Origin: Paraburkholderia franconis
Lineage (GTDB): Bacteria > Pseudomonadota > Gammaproteobacteria > Burkholderiales > Burkholderiaceae
Direction: 5' to 3'
DNA: 64,000 nucleotides
Assembly (NCBI RefSeq): GCF_009362735.1
Contig: NZ_WHNP01000015.1
Span: 1 to 64,000 of the forward strand
In this document: positions 26,289 through 35,770 of the stretch, piece by piece
Layout: each line of letters begins with the position of its first letter
Position numbering within the stretch: the stretch's first letter is position 1
Translations under genes and position numbers: made by a program
Notes under the pieces: model-generated
The model's input: the letters and a program-made list of their open reading frames with translations, nothing else
Database searches by the model: none
Told to the model about the DNA's origin: nothing

Positions 26289-26317
26289 TGAGGTTCCCTC
26301 TGTTTTTCGCCTTCCAG
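26289..26317 (+). repeat. IS3 terminal inverted repeat (orfB side)
   Basis: TGAGGTTCCCTCTG, then TTTTTCGCCTTCCAG; pairs with 34022-34050. The preceding AACG is the target-site copy. It begins TG, as IS3 ends do. Confidence 0.85.
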
Positions 26318-26503
26318 AGGCCCCGATTTATGCAGCCGAGTCCTTCGTCCGCTGGGCCGCGAGCCAGTCTTGCATAAACCGGATTGGCGAGACAAAGCTG
26401 AGCGAAGAATGACGACGATTGCGGTTATACAAGCCGCAAACACAACACCCACATTACCGAGTCACGAGAAGTTCTCTATCGGTGGCACCCGTGGTTCGGT
26501 CGA

Positions 26504-26962
26504 ATGGCCTGGATTTTTAACGTCATCGAGAAGAATGGCGAGATCATTCTGCGATGTGCACTCGACCCTCTCGAGGCAACAGCACGCGTATCGGAGATGC
26601 CGCAATGGATGTTTGATCCCATCGCCTGCGGTCGCATCACATATTCAGTATTACCGATCGTCGACTGCGAGGCGCTGCGCGAATTTCAGCGTCTGTTGAC
26701 CGATCGAACTCTCGCCTCACAGTCAAATGTGGTAGAAGCCGAGCACCGTCCTTTGTCCTGTACAGGAGGAGCCGATGCGACGCGTTCCGAACCCCCATCC
26801 GGGCGATCAACCCGATCTGTTTCAGCCTTGTCCAGAGACGCCCGAGTGGGCGCATCTGCCGGTGGAAGTGCGGCAGCAGATAGTGCGCCTGCTGGTGCAG
26901 CTACTGCGGCAACACCGACGCGAATTGCACGTCGTGGCACACGAACAGGAGGTGTGCGATGA
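26504..26962 (+). CDS. Small accessory ORF of serine-recombinase element 1
   Basis: Up to 152 residues: MAWIFNVIEKNGEIILRCAL, then VSEMPQWMFDPIACGRI. The same frame is open upstream (YRWHPWFGR before the ATG), so the true start may be a non-ATG codon nearer the element end. The C-terminal half from about residue 90 overlaps the next ORF and is low-complexity, so the real stop may have been lost. I know this kind of gene only as a companion of such recombinases; function unknown. Confidence 0.5.
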   Translation: MAWIFNVIEKNGEIILRCALDPLEATARVSEMPQWMFDPIACGRITYSVLPIVDCEALREFQRLLTDRTLASQSNVVEAEHRPLSCTGGADATRSEPPSGRSTRSVSALSRDARVGASAGGSAAADSAPAGAATAATPTRIARRGTRTGGVR

Positions 26963-26966
26963 GTGA
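26775..26966 (+). CDS. 63-aa companion ORF before the recombinase
   Basis: MRRVPNPHPGDQPDLFQPCP followed by a helical segment (LPVEVRQQIVRLLVQLLRQH). GGAGGAG lies 5 nt before the ATG. It overlaps the recombinase start by 8 bp, so the two are translationally coupled. Probably a small DNA- or protein-binding accessory factor of the recombinase; that role is inference. Confidence 0.6.
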   Translation: MRRVPNPHPGDQPDLFQPCPETPEWAHLPVEVRQQIVRLLVQLLRQHRRELHVVAHEQEVCDE

Positions 26967-29028
26967 CAAGATTCGAGTTCAACATCTCGCTCGCAAGGCC
27001 GCGCTGTACGTTCGCCAGTCGTCCGCGTACCAGGTCAGCCACAATCTGGAGAGCCAGAAACTGCAGTACGCGATGCAGGATCGTCTGCGCCAGTTGGGCT
27101 GGAAGGAAATCGAAGTGATCGATGAAGACCTGGGCTGCTCTGCGGCCGGCTCGCAGACTCGCACAGGTTTCGAACGCATGGTGGCTGAAGTCTGTCTTGG
27201 GCGTGTTGGTGCAGTGGCTGCCCGCGAGGTATCGAGGTTTGCACGCAACAGTCGCGAGTGGCAGCAACTGGTTGAGGTGTGCCGCGTTGTCGATACCGTG
27301 CTGATAGATCAGGAGACCGTATATGCCCCGCGGTTAGGCAATGACCGCCTGCTGCTTGGACTGAAGGGCAGCCTCAACGAATACGAACTGGATCTGCTGC
27401 GTCAGCGCTCGCTGGAAGCACGGCGAGAGAAGGCCCGACGGGGCGAGCTTGTCATCATCGCGCCGGTTGGCTATCGCAAGACCGAGGATCAGCGCCTGGA
27501 GAAGGTTCCGGATCTGCGCGTGCAGGAAGCCATCGGGTCGGTATTCCGTCAGTTCCTCGCAATTGGCTCGGTAAGGCAGACCTTGCTCTGGTTTTTGGAA
27601 CATGATCTGCTGTTGCCTGCATGCACACCGCGTGGTGAGATCCACTGGAAGCGACCGTCTTATGGGACCATACACCAGATCCTGACCAATCCGGTGTATG
27701 GCGGCGCCTATGCGTATGGGAAGACCGAATGTACCGTCCACTATGAGACGGGAGAGCCGCGCAAACGCGATCGGCGCAAGCCGCGAGACCAGTGGCTTTC
27801 GCTCATCCCCAATGCCCACGACGGGTACGTTGACTGGGACGAGTTCGAACGGATCCAGCGCGCCATTCGCATCAACGCGCGTATGGGCGCACACGCCGGC
27901 GCTCCGAAGAACGGCGAGGCACTTGCCACGGGTCTGTTGAGGTGCCGGCGTTGCACGAGCAAGCTCACGGTACACTACACAGGTAGCCGGCATGACGCCC
28001 TGCGCTACAGCTGTCATCGTGCGTGGCTGGACAAGGGACTGCCCCGTTGCATCGCATTTGGTGGCGCGCGCGTGGATGCGGCAATCGCCCAGGCCGTCCT
28101 GCGGGTAGTCCAACCTGCAGCAATTGAGGCAGCTATCGTGGCTCGTGAAGAATAAACCCATAAGCATGACGAAGCACTGACCGCATTACAGCGCGACCTG
28201 CAGGCAGCCCGTTACGCCGCAAACCGTGCGCAGAAGCAGTATGACACTGCGGATCCGGAGAACCGGCTCGTCGCCGACGAGCTGGAACGCCGATGGAATG
28301 ATGCACTGCTGCGTGTGGAAGAACTGGAGTCGCGTATTGAGCAGCGCTCGCAAGTATCTGGCCAGATTCCGCCGGTTCAACCCGACGAATTCAACGACCT
28401 TGCCGCAGCGCTCGAGTTGATATGGCCGCAGGCTGACGCCCGCCTGAAGAAGCGCATCGTGCGCACCTTGATCCATGAGGTTGTCGTTGATCTCGACGAC
28501 GCAACCAGCGAGATCGTGCTCGTCATCCACTGGAAGGGTGGCGTCCATACCGAGATCCGCGTACCGCGCCGACGTCGGGGCCAATGCGCCACCCAGACAT
28601 CCCCTGAAGCGATCGATGCAGTTCGACTGCTGGCTCGCATCTGCCCGGATCTGGTGATTGCCAGCATGCTCAATCGGAATGGACTGCGAACTGGACGAGG
28701 TAACTTCTGGACGCAGGAGCGCGTCACTGCGCTGCGCAGTCACCATCGAATTCCCGTCTATTCGAGCGAGCGGCGTTCAGCCGAAGGATGGATGAACCTT
28801 ACCGAGGCATCAGCGCTTATCGGCGTGAGTCCCAAAACCCTCAGGCTCGCAGTCGAGCACGGCGAGATCGCGGCGGAGCATCCGCTATCGCTTGGGCCAT
28901 GGATCTTTAATCGCGATTCGCTGAACACCAGCGCGGTCGTCGAGTTCGTCGCGCGTACCCGCGCCCGGCGCGCATACCCCACAATACCAACGACAGGACA
29001 GGGCTCTCTCGATTTATCAAGCACATAG
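26959..29028 (+). pseudogene. Large serine recombinase with one premature stop
   Basis: The 690-codon frame begins MSDKIRVQHLARKAALYVRQ with the catalytic Ser in YVRQSS, has the resolvase domain (REVSRFARNSREWQQLVEVC), the recombinase domain, zinc ribbon cysteines (LLRCRRCTSKL) and a coiled coil, and ends with a C-terminal helix-turn-helix (WMNLTEASALIGVSPKTLRL). A TAA at 28153-28155 interrupts it after VAREE; the same frame continues without shift for another 290 codons. A single C-to-T change from CAA would explain it. The 398-aa product lacks the coiled coil. Confidence 0.85.
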
Positions 29029-30754
29029 CGAGGTGGGGCACTATGAATCACACTTGTAGAACACTTCGATGTATTCGAACAGGTCTGCAATGGCTTCGCG
29101 ATGCGTGCGATACCTCGCACCGTGTACGCGCTCGTTCTTCAGGCTGTTGAAGAAGCTTTCCGTGGGCGCGTTATCCCAGCAACTGCCCTTGCGACTCATC
29201 GAACAGCGCATGCTGTAAGAGCCCAGCTTGCGCTGGAATTCATGGCTGGCGTACTGGCTGCCACTGTCCGAGTGGTGCAGCGCGCCGGGCGCGGGCCGGC
29301 GACGGAACCATGCCATAGTCAGCGCGTCGCTCACCAGGTCCGCCGTCATGCGCGGCTTGACAGACCAGCCCACCACTTCCCGATTGAACAGGTCCAGCGT
29401 GACGGCCAGATACAGCCAGCCTTCGTCGGTCCAGATGTACGTGATATCCGAACTGAATACCTGATTGGGCCCGGCTGGCGTGAAGTTGCGGTTCAACACG
29501 TTTGGCGCCACCGGCAGCTTGTGCCGGGAATCGGTTGTCACGCGATAACGACGCTTGTGGCGGGCCCGGATACCGTTGGCGCTCATCAGCCGCTCTACCC
29601 GTGCCTTGCTGGCTGGGAAGCCGCGAGAGCGAACCTCTTCGGTCATGCGAGGCGAGCCATAGGCGCCTTTGACCTCGGCATGAATCGTCCGGAGCAGCGT
29701 GAGCAACTGCGCATCGGTCAGCCGCTGACGCCCGGGCGTGCCGCCGCGCTTCCAGGCGCGATAGCCGTTCACGCTGACACCAAGGACCTCGCACAGCGCC
29801 GACAGCGGATAGTGCCGGTACTGCGTGTCAATCCAGGCGTACTTCACAGGAGGTCCTTCGCGAAGAGTCGAGTAGCCCGGCGGAACTTCCCCGCCAGGCC
29901 CTCACAGATCCGTACGTGAACCTCTCGGTTCATACGGCTCTTGTCATCCAGCCGACGGCAACACTCCCAGCGTCCAGTGATACAGCATCTCCGGCGCACG
30001 CTCGGCCATCCGCCTGAGCCAGTCCCTAGCCTTGGCACGACGCCGTTTAAACCGGCGGTATTTACGGGCCGCCCATTTCTCCAGAATGTCGTTGAGGTGG
30101 GCGATCACGCGCTTGCACTCGCTCATGTAGAACGCTGCGTAATAGTTCCACCAACCTCTCAAGGCCGGATTGACTCGCTCGGCAATGTCTTCGATCCCAG
30201 CATCCGTCCAACGACCGATCTTCCACTCCCGCATTTTGTCGCGGATGCGTTTCGCGGCCTTGCCGCTGAGGGCAGGACTGAAGCTGTTGAAGTATATGCC
30301 GCGCTTGCTTTTGGCCAGCCGACCACGGAAGGTGTATCCGAGAAAGTCGAAGCTCGTGTTGGGATAGTCGTTCTTGCGATTCCCATCCCGGCAGTACACG
30401 ATCCTCGTCTTCTCAGGATGCAATTCCAGGCCAAGGCCTTCAGACGCGCACCGATTGCCTCCTGCAACCGTCTGGCTTCGGCTTCGCTTTTACAATGGAC
30501 CAATCCATCGTCCGCATACCTCACGAACAACGTGCCCGGAAAGTGCCTCGCCATCCAGGTATCAAAGGCATAATGCATATAGAGATTAAAGAGTACCGGG
30601 CTGAGAACGCCGCCAACAACAGAGCAAACTGCCGCATAAAATGGAGCCTGCGCATTTCGAGGGAGTGCCTAGCGCCCTGGTCCAGAAGCTGTTCCAAGAT
30701 TGACGTGGACCTCGTCCTTGAGACGGTCGCTCCCGCTAACAGGAAGGTGCGGTG

Positions 30755-30937
30755 ATGACCCGAGGACGTAAAAAATGGCATGTACGTCTGGCCTTCGAGC
30801 CGAACCGCTATGCCCAGGAGCAGCTGCAAAAGGCGTACGAGCAGATCAGTCCGATCAAAGCACGCTCCACGGCGCAGCCGTCCGCGACGCGGCCTGCCGC
30901 GGCCAAGCAAGTGACCATCAAGCGAGGTAGACGATGA
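30755..30937 (+). CDS. 60-aa accessory ORF of serine-recombinase element 2
   Basis: MTRGRKKWHVRLAFEPNRYA, then a basic, alanine-rich tail ending VTIKRGRR. A second ATG three bases upstream (30752) is equally possible. It overlaps the recombinase start (ATGA), implying coupled translation. Very basic, so probably nucleic-acid binding. I know no function for it. Confidence 0.6.
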   Translation: MTRGRKKWHVRLAFEPNRYAQEQLQKAYEQISPIKARSTAQPSATRPAAAKQVTIKRGRR

Positions 30938-32600
30938 ACAAAGCTGCGATGGTTGCGCTCTATGCGCGGGTATCCTCCGAACAGCAGAACAAACGCGGCA
31001 CCATCGACAGCCAGATTGCCGCCCTGAAGGAGCGTCTTTCAGCGGACGGCGTGCAGATCGTCGAGGACATGTGTTTCGTTGACGCAGGCGTGAGCGGCGC
31101 GACGCTGATCAGGCCACAGCTGGAGCGACTGAGGGACTGTGCCGCGCTCGGTGCTATCGATCGTCTACATCCTGTCACCGGACCGCCTGGCGCGCAAATA
31201 TGCGCACCAGGCGCTGCTGATGGAAGAGTTCACGGCCTGCGGCGTGCAGGTCGTATTCCTCAATCACGCAATCGGTACGACGCCGGAAGAGTCGCTGCTG
31301 TTGCAGATGCAGGGCATGATCGCGGAGTACGAGCGGGCGAAGATCGCCGAGCGTCACCGTCGTGGCAAGCTTCACGGCGCAAAACGCGGCAGCGTCAATG
31401 TACTGTCCGGGGCGCCCTATGGCTACCGCTACATCCGCCGGCAGCTGGACGGAACGCCGGCCCGCTACGTTATCGAACTGCCCCAGGCAGCAACAGTCCG
31501 GTCGATCTTCCAGTGGGTGGGGATGGACCGCTTGAGCATAGGCGAAGTGGTGCGCCGGCTTACGGAGGCGGGTACCGTGACGGCATCGGGCAAGCCGTTC
31601 TGGGACCGCAGTGTGGTATGGGGCATATTGCGCAATCCGGCGTACATGGGGCGGGCTGCGTTCGGCAAAACGCAGGTGCGTGATCACCTGGTACGCGTAC
31701 GTGCCCAGCGCCATAGCGCCGATGTGCCCAGGAAACCCTATTCGACGGTGCGTGCGGACCGGCAGCAATGGATCGAAATTCCGGTGCCGGCCATCGTGAG
31801 TGAAGCGCTGTTCCATGCTGTTCAGGAGCAGCTTGCCGAGAACCGCAAGCTGGCACGTCAGCGTCGGGATAATGTGCCGCAACGCCTGCTGCAAGGGTTG
31901 ACGGTTTGCGGCCAGTGCCGTTACGCCTACTACGCGAAGAAGGTGAGCAAAGCGGCGGCCAAGGGGCATCAGCGGGACTACGCTTATTACCGCTGCGTCG
32001 GAACCGACGCGTATCGTTTCGGCGGCAATCGCATCTGTGACAATCCGCAAGTGCGAACGGACAAGCTCGATGATCTGGTGTGGCAGCAGATCGTCGAATT
32101 ACTAAGGCATCCAGAGCGACTGAAGAACGAATACGAGCGTCGGCTTGATATGATCGAGCGCGACGAGAAGAGTAGCTTCGACACGAGCAGCCTTGAAAAG
32201 CAGCGGACTCAGCTGGAAAAAGGCAAGTCGAGGTTGATCGACAGCTATGCCGACGGCATCATCGATAAGACCGACTTCGAGCCGAAGATGCAGCAACTGA
32301 AGAATCGGCTTGAGCAGATTGATCAGCAGATTCTGGAGTCGAGGCAACAAGGGGCCGTACAAAGCGAGCTGTTCCTGGTCATCAATCGGGTCGAGGAATT
32401 CGCGGGCGCCGTCACCGAAAAACTGGACACGATTGATCTTGAAACGAAGCGCAGGATCGTGTTGGGTTTGGTCAAACGCGTCGAAATCCACAAGGAGGAA
32501 ATCGTGGTGGTGTTCAGGGTCGATCCGCAGCCGGGAGCATTCGCCAGCGAAAATTCGGATGATTCAGACGACGGAGCGAAAAGTATGCAACATTGTATGA
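30934..32600 (+). pseudogene. Large serine recombinase of element 2, frameshifted
   Basis: Begins MNKAAMVALYARVSSEQQNK with the catalytic Ser in ARVSS. At about 31160 the frame changes: after CAALGAIDR the sequence continues in the next frame as VYILSPDRLARKYAHQALLM, which fits a 2-bp deletion. The rest is intact: PYGYRYIRR, the recombinase domain WGILRNPAYMGRAAFGKTQV, a zinc ribbon (LTVCGQCRYAYY) and a long coiled coil (about 32130-32370). The original stop is uncertain because the frame runs across the element end. Two short frames remain, so it is inactive unless suppressed. Confidence 0.82.
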
Positions 32601-34021
32601 GGCGTACTGACACCACCCTGCGGCGTGCCCTGCGTCCGCGATACCAATTCCTGCCCCCTCATCATGGGCGCCTTCAACCAGCGTTCCACGTACAGCTCCA
32701 CCCATGTGCAACGGGCATGCTGCCGCACCGCTTTCAGCATGAGTTCGTGATCAACATGGTCGAACGCGCCTTTGATGTCGAATTCCAGCACCCAATCGTA
32801 TTTCCAGCACCGCCCCCGGACAGCAGAAACTGCGTCCAGCGCCGACCTGGAAGGACGGTAAGCATAGGAATCCGGATGGAAGCAGGGCTCTACCTGCGCT
32901 TCAAGATAGTTGCGCACAACTACCTGGGCAACGCGGTCCGCCACGGTGGGGATCCCCAGTAACCGCTTGCGGTTCCTGTCATTGCCCTTCGGAATTTCCA
33001 CGCCACGCACGGGCGGTGGGAAGTAGCTCCCTGAAGACATCCGGTTCCACAGCTTGTACAGATTGCGTCCAAGCCGCTCTTCAAATGCCTCGACGGTTTG
33101 CCCGTCCACACCATGCGCACCATGGTTCGCTTTCACCTGAAGCCATGCTGCCCACACAGACTGCTTCGATATTGCAAACGGTCTGGCTCGACTCATCGGC
33201 TCATCCCATTGTCTGGTTGGCCCACCAGTCTTGCCGGATGACGCATTCCCTTCGCTCCGCCCCCATTACGAGGTTTCACCGCTACTACGAAATGCTCCGT
33301 CCCTGTACCCCGCATCGGTACTCTCGCTTTCTTCGAGTCCTTCAAATCAAGCTTCTCCCTTCGCATCGAGATGACAGGTTCCTATGTTCCGTTCAATCGC
33401 CTGGAGTAACGTCACGCCGCCTTTATGCCGGTCGCCACCAAGCCAGTCATCAGGCTCCCGCTTGGTTTGTCCCAAGGTGCAGCGTGAACCTTGGTTTTGG
33501 CGACGAGTGGAAAAGCTAAACGACACCTCATCGACGGTTCGCTTGCGCTCGTCTCGTTATTCCATACCTGACGCATTCACTGCGCCTTTTGCTTCAACGC
33601 TCACCACCACGTCTCTTAAACGCAGCAGCTTGAAGTGGTTTGATGCCTTCTCCTGAAAGACGACATCGAGGGGCCTACCCTCATCGATCGAACAGCTTTC
33701 ATAGCACACACGCCGCCGCTTTTTCTGCGATTTCCAGCTCCATCTGCAGGCGCTTGTTCTCCGCGCGCAGGCGCGACAGCTCCATCTGCTCCGGCGTGAC
33801 GACCTTCGCCCCCGGGCCATTGAGCTTGCCGGCCTCGCAAGCCTTCAGCCAGTTGCGCACCGTCTGCGTCGACACGCCCAGTTCCCGGGCCACGGCGCTC
33901 ACGCCTTGCCCGTCCTTAACTCGTTGCACGGCTGCTTCCTTGAACTCTGCCGTGTACACCTGGTTTGGGACCTTGAACATTTCTTCTTTCCTTCCTTTGG
34001 GTCGAGTTTATATGCGACCTG

Positions 34022-34050
34022 CTGGAAGGCGAAATTTCAGGGGAAGCTCA
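34022..34050 (-). repeat. IS3 terminal inverted repeat (orfA side)
   Basis: Reverse strand TGAGCTTCCCCTGA, then AATTTCGCCTTCCAG; partner of 26289-26317. AACG follows at 34051-34054, matching 26285-26288. Confidence 0.85.
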
Positions 34051-34894
34051 AACGTCACAAACCCGACTACTGAGCAGGATGTTGGCTTTGTAGTGTTCGT
34101 GACAAAAATAATAGCCACTGAATTGCCATCGCGCTTCATCAAACTCTGTCGCGCGCGCGTGAAAACCTGCATCTTTATGTTGGCACGATCGTTGCAAACC
34201 TTTGCCGCTGTAATGTCGGAGCTACCTCTTCCTAATCTGCCGAGAGATCCTCGATCGGTCTGCTTTTCAAAGCACTAGCACGCTTGTGTGATGCGATATC
34301 GAGCTGCCAAACATCCGGGGACGGGGGAAGTCTTTCAGTTTAGCTGCGGCGGGTGGGATTGGAATGATCACCTAATACGGTGGGTGCTCGTGAAAATCTT
34401 TTGAATATTTGCTTTATAAGTGAAACATCGCGCGCGCTGAGCGCGCTGAATTCAGCGCGTCCGGACGGTGGTTTGCGATTCATGGTGGCATCCAAAATGA
34501 CTGAGTGGCTACGAGGCGGTCTTTAACGAAAGGTGGCTCGCAGCATTTTCGGGCCGCTCGGAGAGGGCACGGCGGTGCTTGCCAGAAAGAATTATTCACT
34601 CGGAGGCACGGTGGTTGAGAAACGCGAAGTTGCTGCAGCAACAAGATTTGGAAGCGATCACCCACAAGATCAGCAAGGATCAGTGCGTAGCTGTCGACGC
34701 CTTGTTGTTCTTTGAGAGCATACCGATTTTGGTTGGGTGCGCGACTGCGTAATTGCTCGGTCCGTTCGACTACCAAGACGGTATGGCAAAGCACAGCGTT
34801 CAGGGAGGCGGAAATTTGACAAGGTGGCCAACAGAAAGAGATGGTGGCTCCGAGTCGGTGAGTAGATATTTTTTCAAGTCAACAAGGAGCCGAT
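34051..34894. other. Intergenic region upstream of the phzF-like gene
   Basis: About 840 bp with no gene I can support. Short frames on both strands (for example 34480-34794 minus) lack RBS and family motifs. A tandem GCGCGCTGA/GCGCGCTGAATTCAGCGCG block near 34430-34460 forms a GC-rich inverted repeat that might be a relic of a terminator. AAGGAG before 34895 serves the next gene. Confidence 0.35.
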
Positions 34895-35770
34895 ATGAAA
34901 CTATTCTACAAGGTAGTGGACGTCTTCACCTTCCGACGTTTTTTTGGCAACCCAGTTGCCGTCTTGCTAAATGCCGAGGGGCTGGCAGCCGACGAAATGC
35001 AACGCATCGCGAACTGGACCAATCTTTCCGAAACCACATTCGTACTTCCCCCCGAGACGGCCGAGGCGGACTACACCTTGCGTATATTTTCGCCGCGTAG
35101 TGAGCTTGCGTTTGCTGGACATCCGACGCTAGGTAGTGCCCACGCTATCCTGGAAGCTGGGCTTGCCACGTCGCGTCCAGGCGGTCGGTTGATTCAGCAA
35201 TGCGATGCCGGCCTCATCCAATTGTCCGTCGGAAAGCGAGAAGCAGTGCCTGAGTTGTATTTCAGCCTTCCCCCAGCGCAGTTTCAACCGCTGGGCGAAG
35301 CAGATCTGACAGAGCTTGCACTGATTCTTGGCCGCAAAGTAGAGATTGAGTCCGCGCCTGCAATCGTTAATGTTGGCTTGAATTGGATTGTCGCACAGTT
35401 GAACGACGCGACTTCCGTCATCGACCTGCGGCCGGATTTCGCGAGGCTTGCGGCACTGGAGCGCCGTCTCGGCGTGGCGGGGTTGACTGTATTCGGAACC
35501 CACAAGCATGGAGAGGCCGCAATCGAAGTGCGCGCATTCGCGCCGTCCTCTGGTGTACTGGAGGATCCGGTGTGCGGAAGCGGCAACGGCAGTGTGGCAG
35601 CATTCCAGTGGGAACGCGGTTTGTTACCCTCGGAAGGCGTAGACTATGTTGCCGCGCAGGGGCGATGCGTCGGTCGAGACGGACGTGTCAGGGTGAGCGT
35701 GGATGTGAGGGGGAATATACGCGTTGGCGGCGCGTGCGTTACTTGTCTAGATGGCTGGCTGATGCGCTAG
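34895..35770 (+). CDS. PhzF-family isomerase/epimerase
   Basis: 291 residues with the PhzF/diaminopimelate-epimerase-like two-domain signature: VVDVFTFRRFFGNPVAVLLN, the catalytic Glu in NWTNLSETTFVLPP, SELAFAGHPTLGSAHAIL and, in the second half, VLEDPVCGSGNGSVAAFQWE. SD AAGGAG precedes the ATG. Family members isomerise or epimerise small acids, as in phenazine biosynthesis, but most have unknown substrates. No phenazine genes are nearby, so PhzF proper is unlikely. It stands alone after the IS3 nest. Confidence 0.9.
   Translation: MKLFYKVVDVFTFRRFFGNPVAVLLNAEGLAADEMQRIANWTNLSETTFVLPPETAEADYTLRIFSPRSELAFAGHPTLGSAHAILEAGLATSRPGGRLIQQCDAGLIQLSVGKREAVPELYFSLPPAQFQPLGEADLTELALILGRKVEIESAPAIVNVGLNWIVAQLNDATSVIDLRPDFARLAALERRLGVAGLTVFGTHKHGEAAIEVRAFAPSSGVLEDPVCGSGNGSVAAFQWERGLLPSEGVDYVAAQGRCVGRDGRVRVSVDVRGNIRVGGACVTCLDGWLMR

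Larger units (their letters stand above)
26430..29056 (+). mobile_element. Serine-recombinase element 1, inserted in IS3 orfB
   Basis: About 2.63 kb bounded by TA dinucleotides (26428-26429 and 29057-29058) that together restore the orfB reading frame when the insert is removed. The inner edges are similar and inverted (CAAGCC and CTTG). It carries three plus-strand genes: a small hypothetical ORF, a 63-aa ORF and a large serine recombinase. Insertion at a dinucleotide core with no longer duplication is as expected for large serine recombinases. The core identity is inferred from the join. Confidence 0.75.
26329..29847 (-). pseudogene. IS3 orfB transposase, interrupted by a serine-recombinase element
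   Basis: The main part (29847-29059) starts with GTG overlapping the orfA stop and contains the DDE domain: SSDITYIWTDEGWLYLAVTL, HSDSGSQYAS and TESFFNSLKNERVHG. It breaks after YIEVFY at 29057-29058. The missing C-terminus, YNRNRRHSSLSFVSPIRFMQ to a stop at 26329, is 2.6 kb away at 26329-26431. Joining the halves at the shared TA restores a complete protein of normal IS3 length. All three catalytic acids remain, but the gene is split. Confidence 0.88.
30609..32609 (+). mobile_element. Serine-recombinase element 2, inserted in the group II intron RT
   Basis: About 2.0 kb lying between two AC (GT on the other strand) dinucleotides at 30607-30608 and 32610-32611. Removing it with one core copy rejoins GTPQGGVLSPVLFNLY in the reverse transcriptase exactly. 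It carries plus-strand ORFs: a 60-aa protein and a large serine recombinase. It is the innermost layer of the nested structure. Confidence 0.8.
29944..33196 (-). pseudogene. Group II intron reverse transcriptase/maturase, interrupted
   Basis: The 5' part (33196-32612) covers RT0-RT4: KANHGAHGVDGQTVEAFEER, IPKGNDRNRKRLLGIPTVAD, SYAYRPSRSALDAV, EFDIKGAFDHVDHELMLKAV and GTPQGG. It is cut at GGV by serine-recombinase element 2. The 3' part resumes at 30606 with VLSPVLFNLYMHYAFDTW and the catalytic YADD (RYADDGLVHCKS). A one-base shift near 30420 moves the frame before LHPEKTRIVYCRDG. It ends with the maturase X/GIIM region (WWNYYAAFYMSECKRV) at 29944. Inactive as it stands. Confidence 0.88.
29867..33709 (-). 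mobile_element. Group II intron inserted in IS3 orfA
   Basis: On the minus strand it begins GTGTG (33709) and ends in CTACTCGAC (29867), fitting the 5' GUGYG and 3' AY rules. Just before the 3' end is a domain V hairpin (GAGCCGTATGAACCGAGAGG / TTCACGTACGG) and a domain VI stem (GGCCTGGCGGGGAAGTTCCG). It encodes a maturase/reverse transcriptase. Without the 2.0-kb insert inside it the intron is about 1.84 kb, a normal size. Excision restores the orfA frame exactly. Confidence 0.88.
29844..33980 (-). pseudogene. IS3 orfA, split by a group II intron
   Basis: Exon 1 (33980-33710) encodes MFKVPNQVYTAEFKEAAVQR, the helix-turn-helix GVSAVARELGVSTQTVRNWL and the leucine-zipper region RLRAENKRLQMELEIAEKAA. 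It breaks inside codon 91. Exon 2 (29866-29844) supplies TC, then FAKDLL and TGA. Splicing at 33710/29866 gives an intact 97-residue OrfA whose stop overlaps the orfB GTG, as in unmodified IS3 elements. If the intron could be spliced, orfA would be expressed. Confidence 0.85.
26289..34050 (-). mobile_element. IS3-family element inflated by three nested insertions
   Basis: Terminal inverted repeats of 29 bp lie at 26289-26317 (TGAGGTTCCCTCTG...) and 34022-34050 (reverse strand TGAGCTTCCCCTGA...). They are imperfect (about 24 of 29 matches), both ending TTTCGCCTTCCAG, and are flanked by the 4-bp duplication AACG (26285-26288 and 34051-34054). Inside, on the minus strand, are orfA, a group II intron (29867-33709), orfB and a serine-recombinase element (26430-29056). 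Removing the inserts leaves an ordinary IS3 element of about 1.29 kb. The element sits between IS21 relics and the PhzF region. Confidence 0.88.

Noticed and set aside
30495..30755. 86-codon plus-strand frame across the left end of serine-recombinase element 2
   Set aside because: Its first half is antisense to the intron reverse transcriptase and it crosses the element boundary, so it cannot be an original gene of either.
31175..32050. 291-codon minus-strand frame in serine-recombinase element 2
   Set aside because: Antisense to the recombinase, whose catalytic, zinc-ribbon and coiled-coil regions read clearly on the plus strand.
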